From JAKFYM01 sp964416595 (lineage in GTDB: Bacteria; Bdellovibrionota; UBA1018; CAIPTA01), in contig CAYQES010000006.1 in assembly GCA_964416595.1 (NCBI GenBank), forward strand, positions 62,001 through 126,000: 64,000 nt of DNA, read 5' to 3'. The notes under the pieces were generated by a model. The model was given only the letters and a program-made list of their open reading frames with translations, was not told the DNA's origin and made no database searches. This document shows positions 1 to 7,976 of this stretch, piece after piece (position 1 is the stretch's first letter; each line of letters opens with the position of its first letter). Position numbers and translations under genes: made by a program.

Positions 1-18
1 AGCGGTTGAAGAATTAAT

Positions 19-495
19 ATGTGGCTGGTGTTGTTAGTTCTTAGCGTGCATTCGCTGGCGGCGCAGATTTCGCAAAAAGAATTGCTGGATTACGCGGATA
101 AATATTCCTATAGCGATAATCGTAAAAATTTGGGACGCGATAAAGTTTATTCTGCCCAGAAGGGGGATAGAGACGAAGAAACATCCACTTTGCTGCTGGC
201 CTTTCCTGGTCCTAAATCCTTTCGGCAGGTGGCACTTATGTGCAACCGTTGCGGGGCGGATCTATCTTTGGAAGTTTGTAAAAATGAGTTTATCCAGCTG
301 TATCAAAAATTGACGGGTAAGGAACCCTCTTCCAAGCTCATTGCCAAGATCCAAATCCATCAAGATGAAAAGCAAAAGCTGGATTCTTTTAACTCTCAGT
401 TAAGGCTTCGGTTGTCATCGGGTGCTTTGTACTGTGACGGAGCTAGAGGGAATGGTTTGGGAAGTAGTTTGCGGTTCGATTTTTTTCTGAACTAG
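19..495 (+). CDS. Secreted hypothetical protein
   Basis: A 158-residue protein with no family I recognise. The N terminus (residues 1-15, hydrophobic WLVLLVLSV core followed by SLAAQ) reads as a signal peptide, so it is probably exported to the periplasm or beyond. The mature part is polar and contains a CNRCG pair near residue 75, a further Cys near 87 and one near 138, which could form disulfides. The start is fixed by an in-frame TGA at bases 7-9 just upstream. It is followed by two hairpin repeats and then the convergent recG. Function unknown. Confidence 0.6.
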   Translation: MWLVLLVLSVHSLAAQISQKELLDYADKYSYSDNRKNLGRDKVYSAQKGDRDEETSTLLLAFPGPKSFRQVALMCNRCGADLSLEVCKNEFIQLYQKLTGKEPSSKLIAKIQIHQDEKQKLDSFNSQLRLRLSSGALYCDGARGNGLGSSLRFDFFLN

Positions 496-500
496 GGATA

Positions 501-535
501 ACGCAAAGCGACTTCGCGCCGGGGGAGCTATGCGT
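501..535. repeat. Imperfect hairpin repeat (palindrome family, copy 1)
   Basis: ACGCA-a-AGC pairs with GCT-a-TGCGT around a GC-rich 17-base centre. It lies in the gap between two convergent genes and has the same AACGCA...TGCGTC ends as the hairpin at 578-612, so I group it with that family. Confidence 0.45.
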
Positions 536-577
536 CGCAAGCCCAGAAAAATTTTAAGCCATTGTTTTTATTCAATA

Positions 578-612
578 ACGCAATGCGAACTCGTGGCGAG
601 TTCGCATTGCGT
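578..612. repeat. Perfect 16-bp hairpin repeat (copy 2)
   Basis: A perfect 16-bp stem (arm ACGCAATGCGAACTCG) closes on the three-base loop TGG. It sits between the convergent secreted-protein gene and recG. There is no T run, so it is not a classical terminator. The same arm core TGCGAACTCG recurs at 18923-18953. Confidence 0.75.
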
Positions 613-620
613 CAACAAAC

Positions 621-2819
621 CTATCCGCTCTTCAATGTCTGCGCCGCCGCTTCCACGGCCTGGCGGAACCAGGCCCCAAGCTTTTCATGCTCCGGCATTC
701 GGAGCTCTGGATCTGAGTGGTAAATCCGCTCTGCTTCCTTACGAGCCAATTCCAATAATTCTGCGTCCCGCTGCAAATCCGCCAAACGGAAAGTGGGCGA
801 GCCGCTTTGCTTAGTGCCGAAAAAATCTCCCGGGCCCCGGAGCTTTAAATCTTGCTCGGCGATATCGAAGCCGCTCCGGCTCTTTTCCAAAACCATCAAT
901 CGCACCCAGGGGCTTTCGTCTTCCACGCCCTCTTCACTATCCACCGCTTCCGCTGCCCGCACCACGCCAGGTGGTGGCACTTCGGTAACCAACACACAAT
1001 AACTTTTATGCTCACCCCGGCCCACTCGGCCCCGGAGTTGGTGCAATTGAGAAAGGCCAAAGCGCTCCGCATTTTCAATTGCCATCACGGTGGCGTTGGG
1101 CACATCCACGCCCACTTCGATCACAGTGGTGGAAACCAAAACATCATACTCATGGTTTTTAAAAGCCCGCATCACGCGGTTGCGCTCATCGGAGTCCATC
1201 TGGCCATGCACCATCGCCAGGCGTAATCCGGCCAAGGGGCCCTCCTGCAAGCGGGCAAATTCGGTTTCCACGCTGCGGATTTTTTCCATTCCTTCTTTAT
1301 CGGAGTCAGAAACCAACGGATACACAATATAGCCCTGACGTTTTTCGTCCGCCTCGCGCCTTAGCAAATTATACAAACGGCTGCGGTCGCTGCCCCGAAT
1401 GATCTTGGTCACGATTTCCTGACGGCCCGGAGGTAATTCATCAATCGTGGTTACATCGAGCTCGCCAAAGATGGTAAGCGCAAGCGACCGGGGAATGGGT
1501 GTGGCTGTCATGGTGAGGATGTGGGGAAAACTGCCGGAGGGAGATTTTTCTTTCAAGGCCGCCCGCTGGCGCACACCGAAGCGGTGTTGTTCGTCCACGA
1601 TCACGAGGGATAAATGTTTCCAGTTTACGCCCTCTTGGATCAGCGCATGGGTTCCGATCACGATGCGCGCTTCTCCCGAGGCAATTTTTCGTAAAGCCGC
1701 CTCCTTCTCTACGCGCGATAAGCTCCCCGTGAGCAATACCGCCTCCACACCTGTGCCCGCCAGAATCTTCTGGGCATTTTGGAAATGTTGTTCCGCCAAA
1801 ATCTCCGTGGGCGCCATCAAGGCGGTTTGCCGATCGCTCTCTGCCACTTCAAGGGCCGCGAATAGTGCCACAAAAGTTTTCCCGCTGCCCACATCCCCCT
1901 GCACGATGCGGTTCATGGCTTTATCCCGCTGAAGATCGCCCAAAATTTCGGCGATGGCCCGCTCTTGGGCTTGGGTCAGCTGGTAAGGAAAATTCTTCCG
2001 CGCCTTTTGCGCAAGCCCGCCCTTCACCCGCAGCGGAATGGCGGGTTCCGGCTGCACGCCGGTGCGGTCCATGAGCAGTACCAATTGGAATTTAAAAAAT
2101 TCCTCGAAGATCAAACGACGCAAAGCCGGGCTGATTGTTTCCACAGAAGGAATTTCCGGCGGAAAGTGCATGAGCTGCAAAGCCTCAGCTAAGGGAGGCA
2201 AAGAAAACTTTTCCCGCACGGAAGCCGGCAACACATCCTCCACGAGAGGTAGACCAGTTTCCAAACAGCGCTGCATGGTTTCCCGGATGAATTTTTGCGT
2301 GAGTTTTTCCGAGCGGGAGTAAATCGGCACCACCCGGCCCCAGTGGAGAGAAACTGGTACTTTCTCCTTACCGGGCCGTCCGCGAAGGATCTCTACGTCC
2401 GGGTGCACGATCTGGGGCGCGCCTTTATATTTTTTTAAAGCGCCTTGGAAAATCGCCCATTGGCCCGGAGCGAGTTTTTCTTTTAAACCTTTGTAAGTGC
2501 GAAACCAGGTAAGCGTGAGGAGATCGCCCTTTTCGCCCATGGCCACTACTTCAAACAAGGTGAGTTTACGACCCCGTAGCGGGATTTCTTTTTGGCGCTC
2601 GATGCGGGCGGCTACGGTAACTTGCACGCCTTCTGATAGAGAAACTAAATCCTGGGGCTCGCACAAGCGGCGGCGATCCTCATACCGGCGGGGAAAATAG
2701 TAGAGAGCATCCTGTAGCGTGATAATGCCCTTACGCGCGAAGGCCGCAGCCCGGGCGGGACCTAAGCCTTTTAAGTACTGCAGGGGAGTTGCAAGGGATT
2801 TAGCGGTACTGGATGCCAC
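621..2819 (-). CDS. recG: ATP-dependent DNA helicase RecG
   Basis: RecG is the branched-DNA helicase that remodels stalled replication forks and Holliday junctions in the cytoplasm. The N-terminal wedge/OB region (about residues 1-270) precedes the two helicase lobes. Walker A GDVGSGKT is near residue 310, the DEQH box (DEQHRFG) about 100 residues later, and the C-terminal VGRGEHKSYC and RSGFDIAEQDLKLRGPGDFFGT motifs are typical. Length 732 is slightly over the usual 690 or so. The chosen start is a GTG that overlaps the end of greA by 20 bases with no strong ribosome site. This suggests translational coupling, but a slightly later start is possible. Confidence 0.95.
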   Translation of the reverse strand: MASSTAKSLATPLQYLKGLGPARAAAFARKGIITLQDALYYFPRRYEDRRRLCEPQDLVSLSEGVQVTVAARIERQKEIPLRGRKLTLFEVVAMGEKGDLLTLTWFRTYKGLKEKLAPGQWAIFQGALKKYKGAPQIVHPDVEILRGRPGKEKVPVSLHWGRVVPIYSRSEKLTQKFIRETMQRCLETGLPLVEDVLPASVREKFSLPPLAEALQLMHFPPEIPSVETISPALRRLIFEEFFKFQLVLLMDRTGVQPEPAIPLRVKGGLAQKARKNFPYQLTQAQERAIAEILGDLQRDKAMNRIVQGDVGSGKTFVALFAALEVAESDRQTALMAPTEILAEQHFQNAQKILAGTGVEAVLLTGSLSRVEKEAALRKIASGEARIVIGTHALIQEGVNWKHLSLVIVDEQHRFGVRQRAALKEKSPSGSFPHILTMTATPIPRSLALTIFGELDVTTIDELPPGRQEIVTKIIRGSDRSRLYNLLRREADEKRQGYIVYPLVSDSDKEGMEKIRSVETEFARLQEGPLAGLRLAMVHGQMDSDERNRVMRAFKNHEYDVLVSTTVIEVGVDVPNATVMAIENAERFGLSQLHQLRGRVGRGEHKSYCVLVTEVPPPGVVRAAEAVDSEEGVEDESPWVRLMVLEKSRSGFDIAEQDLKLRGPGDFFGTKQSGSPTFRLADLQRDAELLELARKEAERIYHSDPELRMPEHEKLGAWFRQAVEAAAQTLKSG

Positions 2820-3282
2820 GAATTTCGTAACTGCTACCGCCGCGGGGCGTAGCGACTTTTACTTCATCGCCCTGCTTTTTGCCGATGAGCGCACGGGCGA
2901 TAGGTGAGGCTATACTAATTTTGTTTTTGGAAATATCCGCTTCATCGATGCCTACAATTTTATACGTAACGGCTTGACCAGAATCCGTGTCTTCCAATTC
3001 CACGGTGGCGCCAAACACAATATGTGGATAGTTCAAGGTAGAGGGATCGATCACTTGGGCGCCGGAAATCACGCCATTAATGTGTTGGATGCGGCCTTCC
3101 ACGAAGGCTTGTCGCTCCTTGGCAGCAGCGTATTCGGCATTTTCCTTCAAATCCCCGTGGGCGCGGGCTTCTTCGATGGCTTGGATCACACTGGGGCGCT
3201 CCACGCTGAGCAAGCGTTTTAATTCTTCTTCGAGAAGACGCTTACCTTCAAGGGTGATGGGGAAGATTTTTGAGTCCTGCAT
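2800..3282 (-). CDS. greA: Transcription elongation factor GreA
   Basis: GreA rescues backtracked RNA polymerase by stimulating cleavage of the extruded 3' RNA end. At 160 residues it matches the family length. The N-terminal coiled coil carries the acidic tip (ARAHGDLKENAEYAAAKERQ, residues about 43-62), and the C-terminal FKBP-like part ends with SPIARALIGKKQGDEVKV. It is first in a two-gene unit with recG, which it overlaps by 20 bases. A good sigma-70-type promoter lies directly upstream (3294-3322), leaving only a few bases of leader. Confidence 0.95.
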   Translation of the reverse strand: MQDSKIFPITLEGKRLLEEELKRLLSVERPSVIQAIEEARAHGDLKENAEYAAAKERQAFVEGRIQHINGVISGAQVIDPSTLNYPHIVFGATVELEDTDSGQAVTYKIVGIDEADISKNKISIASPIARALIGKKQGDEVKVATPRGGSSYEIRGIQYR

Positions 3283-3293
3283 AGTGAAAATTA

Positions 3294-3322
3294 GTAGTAC
3301 TTCCGCGGCGTTTTCCCGTCAA
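3294..3322 (-). promoter_or_regulatory. Promoter of greA-recG
   Basis: On the minus strand, TTGACG (3322-3317) and TACTAC (3299-3294) are 17 bases apart, 11 bases before the greA ATG. The predicted transcript starts about five bases before the start codon. Confidence 0.55.
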
Positions 3323-3382
3323 GTTCTCCTTGTAAAAGAGCGAGGTTTGTTAGACCTTTTAGGAACATTAGGAGGGAAATTC

Positions 3383-3697
3383 ATGAAAATTTTTAAGGCA
3401 GGCATTCGCCGTGAGCCAGGCTTTCTCTATTTTATCGACAAAAAAGGCAACGTTTGCAAAGTGAAGATGGCCCGGGGTGGATCCGGTGGTAAGGCTAAGC
3501 CCATCGTGATCGTAAAAGCCGGAATTAAGCGGCAAGAGGGCCATTTGTATTTCGTGGACAAACAGGGAGATGTTTCCGCTGTGAAAATGAGCCGAGGTGG
3601 TCGTAAAAAAAGCAAAAAGAAAGCGACCAAAAAATCCGCTAAGAAAACGAAAAAGTCTGCGAAGAAGACCAAGAAAAAAGCGAAGCGCAGACGTTAA
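3383..3697 (+). CDS. Small duplicated-module protein with lysine-rich tail
   Basis: A 104-residue basic protein of unassigned family. Two similar modules of about 35 residues follow each other (residues 1-35 and 42-75), each reading KAGI-[KR]-R-x-x-G-x-LYF-[IV]-DK-x-G-[DN]-V-x-x-VKM-x-RGG. A 30-residue tail composed almost only of Lys, Arg, Ala, Ser and Thr follows and resembles histone H1 C-terminal tails. The start is set by a strong AGGAGGG site 6 bases upstream. It is divergent from greA. The tail suggests nucleic-acid binding, possibly a nucleoid- or RNA-associated protein; that role is inference. Confidence 0.8.
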   Translation: MKIFKAGIRREPGFLYFIDKKGNVCKVKMARGGSGGKAKPIVIVKAGIKRQEGHLYFVDKQGDVSAVKMSRGGRKKSKKKATKKSAKKTKKSAKKTKKKAKRRR

Positions 3698-3735
3698 GTT
3701 CGAAAAGCGCATAGCTAATTTAAGCTAAGTTGGTT

Positions 3736-4026
3736 TTATTTCTTTTTAAACAGGGCCTCGGCGGCGCTCTTCAGCGAATCCTTTGCGGGGCCCGAAGCCA
3801 AGCCAGATCCGCCAGAGCGGGCTTGGAACCACTCACAAAAATTGCCTTTTTCTTTTTCCACTTGCCGGGGGGCCTGTTCTTCCCGGCATTCGTTATTGTA
3901 GGAGCGATCATGGTGCTGGCAATTGCGGCACACGCGGGTATCCGCGCCGCAAGCGCTACAGCTATCTTGCCGGCCTAAATTATTTTCGCCGATTTCTTTT
4001 CCGCAGCGATAACACAGCAAGCTCAC
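3736..4026 (-). CDS. Zinc-ribbon protein coupled to carB
   Basis: A 96-residue cysteine-rich protein. CYRCG, CSACG and CRNC pairs in the first 40 residues can form one or two zinc ribbons, followed by the pattern CRxxQAxxVxxKExxNFCxxF. The GTG start at 4026-4024 overlaps the carB stop codon as GTGA, the classical re-initiation arrangement. A longer frame starting inside carB is possible but unlikely. Role unknown; it may be a small structural or nucleic-acid-binding protein. The coupling to carB implies matched synthesis, not necessarily a shared pathway. Confidence 0.75.
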   Translation of the reverse strand: MSLLCYRCGKEIGENNLGRQDSCSACGADTRVCRNCQHHDRSYNNECREEQAPRQVEKEKGNFCEWFQARSGGSGLASGPAKDSLKSAAEALFKKK

Positions 4027-7000
4027 AGGGGCATGACCTCTAGTTTCTCTTCGTTGATTTCCAAAGCCTTCAATAGGGCCAGCGCTTCGGAAATCGTGGT
4101 GAGGCAAGGCGTTTTACTTTCGAGCGAAGTGCGACGGATGAAATAAGAATCCTGCACAGCCTTTTCATCGCTCGTGGTGTTCACCACCAACACAAACTCT
4201 TTTAGTTTAAGCATATCCACACAATTGGGTGAGCCCTCTTGGTATTTCTTCACCACCTGGGAAAGGATGCCGTGCTCTTTTAAGAAAGTATGGGTGCCGC
4301 GAGTGGCAAAGAGGTTGAGACCATGGGCCTGCAGATCCCGGCACACCGAGAGGGCGGCGGCTTTGTCTTCGTCTCTTAAAGATAAAAACACATTCCCTTT
4401 TCTGGGCAGCTTCATGCTGTTGCCTAAGAGGGCTTTCGCAAAAGCGGCACCAAATGTGGGCGCCCGGCCCATCACTTCACCCGTGGAGCGCATCTCGGGG
4501 CCGAGGATGGTATCCGTATTATCAAAGCGGTTAAAAGGGAATACGGCGCCTTTCACGTGGTATTGGGAAAGGTTTTCGTCGAGGGCCTTAGGCAGAGAAA
4601 ATTCTTCGAGCTTTGCGCCGAGCATAATTTGGGCGGCGATTTTGGCGAGAGGCTTACCCACAGCTTTGCTCACGAAGGGCACCGTGCGGGAAGCCCGCGG
4701 GTTTACTTCGATTAAATAAATTTCGTCTCCCTGCACAGCAAATTGCGCATTCATTAAACCCCGCACTTGGAAAGCAAGGGCCAAATCACAGGCGGCTCGG
4801 CGGATTCTTTCGGCGGTGGAAGGCGAGAGTGAGAAGGGAGGAATTGCGCAGGAAGAATCCCCCGAATGGATGCCCGCTTCTTCGATATGTTCCATCACGC
4901 CACCCACCACGGTGCTAATGCCGTCGCAGAGAACATCTACGTCCACCTCGATCGCATCCCGTAAGAAACGATCCACAAAAAGCGCGCGCCCTTCGGAAAC
5001 TTGCAAAGCAATCTCAGCAAAAGCGCGTAGGGAGGTTTCCGTATAGGCGATTTTCATGGCTTGGCCGCCGAGCACATAGCTCGGGCGCACGAGCACAGGA
5101 AAGCCTAAAGATTTACCGAGCGCCACAGCCTCATCCACGGTGCGCACGGTGCCGTTCTCGGGTTGCTTCAAGCCGAGGTGCGTGGCTAAGGTTTCACAAC
5201 GCTCCCGATCTTCTGCTTGGTCGATGGCGTTCACGGAGGTGCCGAGGATCGCGAGCCCTCCAGCTTCCAACGCGTGGGCAATCTTCAAAGGCGTTTGGCC
5301 CCCAAACTGCACAATGGCACCCAAAGGTTTTTCCATGCGGGCGATTTCCAGCACGCTCTCTGTAGTAACGGGTTCAAAATACAAACGGTTTGATACATCG
5401 AAATCCGTGCTCACGGTTTCCGGATTGCAATTGACCATCACCACTTTATAGCCCCGATCTCGCAAGGCCATGGCTCCGTGCACGCAGCAATAATCAAACT
5501 CGATGCCTTGGCCGATGCGGTTTGGGCCGCCGCCGAGGATCATCACGGTTTTATTCTCTTGGCTCAGCACCGGGGTTTGCTCTGGGGGAATGGGATTCGG
5601 CAGCCAGCAGTTTTGATAGGTGGAGTAGAGGTAAGGCGTGAAGGCTAAAAATTCGGCGGCGCAAGTGTCTACGGCCCTGTAAGAAGGGTGGAGATTTAAT
5701 TCTTGGCGTAAGTTGCGGATGTTTTCTTCTTTGGTGTGGAGAATTTCCGCTAGATATCGATCGCTAAAACCAAAAGCTTTGGCGCGGCCCAAGGTTTCTG
5801 GGCGGGCTCGGAATTTTTCTTCTTTCCAGCCAAGGGCGGCCAAAGATTTTTCTGCGTCTAAAATTTCCGCGAGCTGCCGCAAGAACCAAAGATCAATATG
5901 GGTGGTGCGGTAGAGTTCTTCCAAGCTAATGCCTTGGCGGATGGCCGAAGCCACATAGAAGAGCCTGAGGTAGTGGGATTTAGAAAGAAATTTTAAGAGA
6001 GTGTTTTTGCGCTCCTCTGTGAGTGGCGCTTCGTCGTATTCGGTGGGTTTTAGCCAAGTGTAACGGCTTTCCATGGAGGCCAGGGCTTTTAAAAATGCTT
6101 CTTTAAAATTTGCCCCGATGGCCATGGCTTCGCCCACGGATTTCATGGTGGTGTTGAGGATCGGAGTGGAATCCCTAAATTTATCAAAATCAAATCGGGG
6201 GATTTTCACCACCACATAATCCAAGGTGGGCTCAAAACTTGCGGGTGTGGAGCGGGTCACATCATTGAGTAGTTCGTCCAGCGTATAACCAACGGCTAAG
6301 CGCGCCGCGATTTTGGCAATGGGGAAACCCGTGGCCTTGGAGGCCAAAGCGGAAGAGCGGGAAACCCGCGGGTTCATTTCGATCACGATCACCCGGCCCG
6401 TGGCAGGGTTCACGGCGAATTGAATGTTGGAGCCGCCTGTGTCCACACCAATTTCCCGGATCACGCGGATCGATTGATCCCGGAGCACTTGGTATTCCAC
6501 ATCCGTGAGAGTTTGCGCAGGAGCCACAGTGATGGAATCCCCCGTATGCACGCCCATGGGATCTAGGTTCTCGATGGAGCACACGATGATCACGTTGTCT
6601 TTTTTGTCGCGTACTACTTCGAGTTCGTACTCTTTCCAACCGATGAGGCTTTCTTCCACGAGCACTTCGTGCACAGGAGAAAGTTCAAGGCCCCGCTGCA
6701 AAAATTGCACAAATTCTTCTCTTGAATTGGCCGTGCCGCCGCCTTCACCACCCAAAGTGAAAGAAGGGCGCAAGATCACGGGGAAGGGAATTTGTTGCAA
6801 GGTTTCGAGGCCCTCATCCACGCTTTTTACGGTGCGGCTCTGGGGCACATCGAGCCCTGCTTTCAGCATGGCTTGGCGGAATAGTTCCCGATCTTCCGCT
6901 TTTTTGATCGATGTAATATTCGCGCCGATAAGTTCCACGGAATATTTTTCCAAAATTCCCCGCTCGGCTAATTCACAGGTGAGGTTCAGGGCCGTTTGCC

Positions 7001-7274
7001 CGCCCATGGTGGGCAAGATCGCATCGGGCCGTTCTTTCTGGATTACTTTTTCTAAAAAATTAACGGTGAGGGGCTCAATGTAAACAGCGTCGGCGGTTTC
7101 AGGGTCCGTCATGATCGTAGCCGGATTGGAATTCACAAGAATCGTGCGGTAGCCTTCGGCGCGCAACGCTCTCAAGGCTTGGTTGCCGGAGTAGTCGAAC
7201 TCGCAAGCTTGGCCGATCACGATGGGCCCGCTACCGATCACCAAAATGGATTTAAGGTCTGTGCGTTTAGGCAT
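4023..7274 (-). CDS. carB: Carbamoyl-phosphate synthase large chain
   Basis: The large subunit makes carbamoyl phosphate from bicarbonate, glutamine-derived ammonia and two ATP for pyrimidine and arginine synthesis. The 1083 residues hold two homologous ATP-grasp halves, each opening with a dinucleotide-type loop (LVIGSGPIVIGQACEFDYSG at residue 11 and MILGGGPNRIGQGIEFDYCC near 560). The C-terminal allosteric domain follows. A strong AAGGAG site lies 4 bases before the ATG. The small subunit carA is not in the window. It sits 11 bases after the preceding membrane-protein gene and overlaps the zinc-ribbon gene by four bases, so the three form an operon. Confidence 0.97.
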   Translation of the reverse strand: MPKRTDLKSILVIGSGPIVIGQACEFDYSGNQALRALRAEGYRTILVNSNPATIMTDPETADAVYIEPLTVNFLEKVIQKERPDAILPTMGGQTALNLTCELAERGILEKYSVELIGANITSIKKAEDRELFRQAMLKAGLDVPQSRTVKSVDEGLETLQQIPFPVILRPSFTLGGEGGGTANSREEFVQFLQRGLELSPVHEVLVEESLIGWKEYELEVVRDKKDNVIIVCSIENLDPMGVHTGDSITVAPAQTLTDVEYQVLRDQSIRVIREIGVDTGGSNIQFAVNPATGRVIVIEMNPRVSRSSALASKATGFPIAKIAARLAVGYTLDELLNDVTRSTPASFEPTLDYVVVKIPRFDFDKFRDSTPILNTTMKSVGEAMAIGANFKEAFLKALASMESRYTWLKPTEYDEAPLTEERKNTLLKFLSKSHYLRLFYVASAIRQGISLEELYRTTHIDLWFLRQLAEILDAEKSLAALGWKEEKFRARPETLGRAKAFGFSDRYLAEILHTKEENIRNLRQELNLHPSYRAVDTCAAEFLAFTPYLYSTYQNCWLPNPIPPEQTPVLSQENKTVMILGGGPNRIGQGIEFDYCCVHGAMALRDRGYKVVMVNCNPETVSTDFDVSNRLYFEPVTTESVLEIARMEKPLGAIVQFGGQTPLKIAHALEAGGLAILGTSVNAIDQAEDRERCETLATHLGLKQPENGTVRTVDEAVALGKSLGFPVLVRPSYVLGGQAMKIAYTETSLRAFAEIALQVSEGRALFVDRFLRDAIEVDVDVLCDGISTVVGGVMEHIEEAGIHSGDSSCAIPPFSLSPSTAERIRRAACDLALAFQVRGLMNAQFAVQGDEIYLIEVNPRASRTVPFVSKAVGKPLAKIAAQIMLGAKLEEFSLPKALDENLSQYHVKGAVFPFNRFDNTDTILGPEMRSTGEVMGRAPTFGAAFAKALLGNSMKLPRKGNVFLSLRDEDKAAALSVCRDLQAHGLNLFATRGTHTFLKEHGILSQVVKKYQEGSPNCVDMLKLKEFVLVVNTTSDEKAVQDSYFIRRTSLESKTPCLTTISEALALLKALEINEEKLEVMPL

Positions 7275-7285
7275 GATACTCCTTC

Positions 7286-7840
7286 TTAGGGACTCAAAAA
7301 TTCTAAGTTGTCGGCCCCCGTTTGTTGGGGTTCGATCTTGTGGGGGCTTTTTTCGTTAAAGGCACTTACGGCTTTCACTAATTCCTCTTTAGCGTCCTGG
7401 GTGGAGCGCCAGCTAAAGAGGGTGGCGCCTAAGAAAAATCCGGCGGTAACTCCGGAGATGATGTCGTACTCCCGGCGCTTATCCGTGTTTTTTTCTGGGG
7501 CCTGTAAAATAACGCGGTTTAAGATCAGACCCGATAAAAATACGCTAGCTAAGATCGTATGAAATTTGGCGTCCTTTTGGTGCGCAGTCATGCGATTCAA
7601 GTGCTCATTGGATTCTGGCACCCGTTGTAAGGCGTAGCGTAAATCCGTTTCAATGGGGCGGGCCAAGGCTTCCCGGGTGAGGGGGGCCAGATCGTAGATC
7701 TTACCCCGGTAGGTAACCATCCAGTTGCAATCGTTGAGTACACTAAGATCAGGGGTTTTGGCTGGGCTCGCGCCGCTTGCAGACACAGCAAGAAAGAAAA
7801 AAGGCACTAAAAATTTCCAGTACCTTCTATTTGTTCTCAC
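7286..7840 (-). CDS. Exported membrane-associated hypothetical protein
   Basis: About 184 residues, family not recognised. I prefer the GTG at 7840. It has a GGAGGTGG site 5 bases upstream and gives a clean signal peptide (RTNRRYWK, then FLVPFFFLAV, then ASGASPA). The ATG at 7867 lacks a ribosome site. Two further hydrophobic segments (about residues 100-118 and 132-150, FHTILASVFLSGLIL and ISGVTAGFFLGATLF) suggest an inner-membrane hairpin. It precedes carB by 11 bases on the same strand, but nothing links its function to pyrimidine synthesis. Confidence 0.65.
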   Translation of the reverse strand: MRTNRRYWKFLVPFFFLAVSASGASPAKTPDLSVLNDCNWMVTYRGKIYDLAPLTREALARPIETDLRYALQRVPESNEHLNRMTAHQKDAKFHTILASVFLSGLILNRVILQAPEKNTDKRREYDIISGVTAGFFLGATLFSWRSTQDAKEELVKAVSAFNEKSPHKIEPQQTGADNLEFLSP

Positions 7841-7964
7841 CTTTGCCACCTCCATTAGAACTACCATAAAGAACCAGGGGGGATAAGAAGGAAAATGCCA
7901 ATTTCTGGGCGGGCCTCGACGGGCTGTGTCTAGTCCGAGGAATGTGGTTTTCTTAATGCTTTGC

Positions 7965-7970
7965 TATAGT
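7965..7970 (+). promoter_or_regulatory. -10 box of a probable leaderless transcript (ligase gene)
   Basis: TATAGT lies six bases before the ATG at 7977, with no Shine-Dalgarno sequence between them. The -35 region is poor. It is one of about ten such arrangements in the window. Confidence 0.45.
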
Positions 7971-7976
7971 ACAGCC

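Noticed and set aside
530..814. Plus-strand 94-codon frame after the secreted protein
   Set aside because: It runs antisense through the end of recG and the hairpin repeat, with no ribosome site or family pattern.
1447..1932. 161-codon frame antisense to recG
   Set aside because: Shadow of recG in the opposite frame; Cys/Ser/Arg rich with no recognisable motif.
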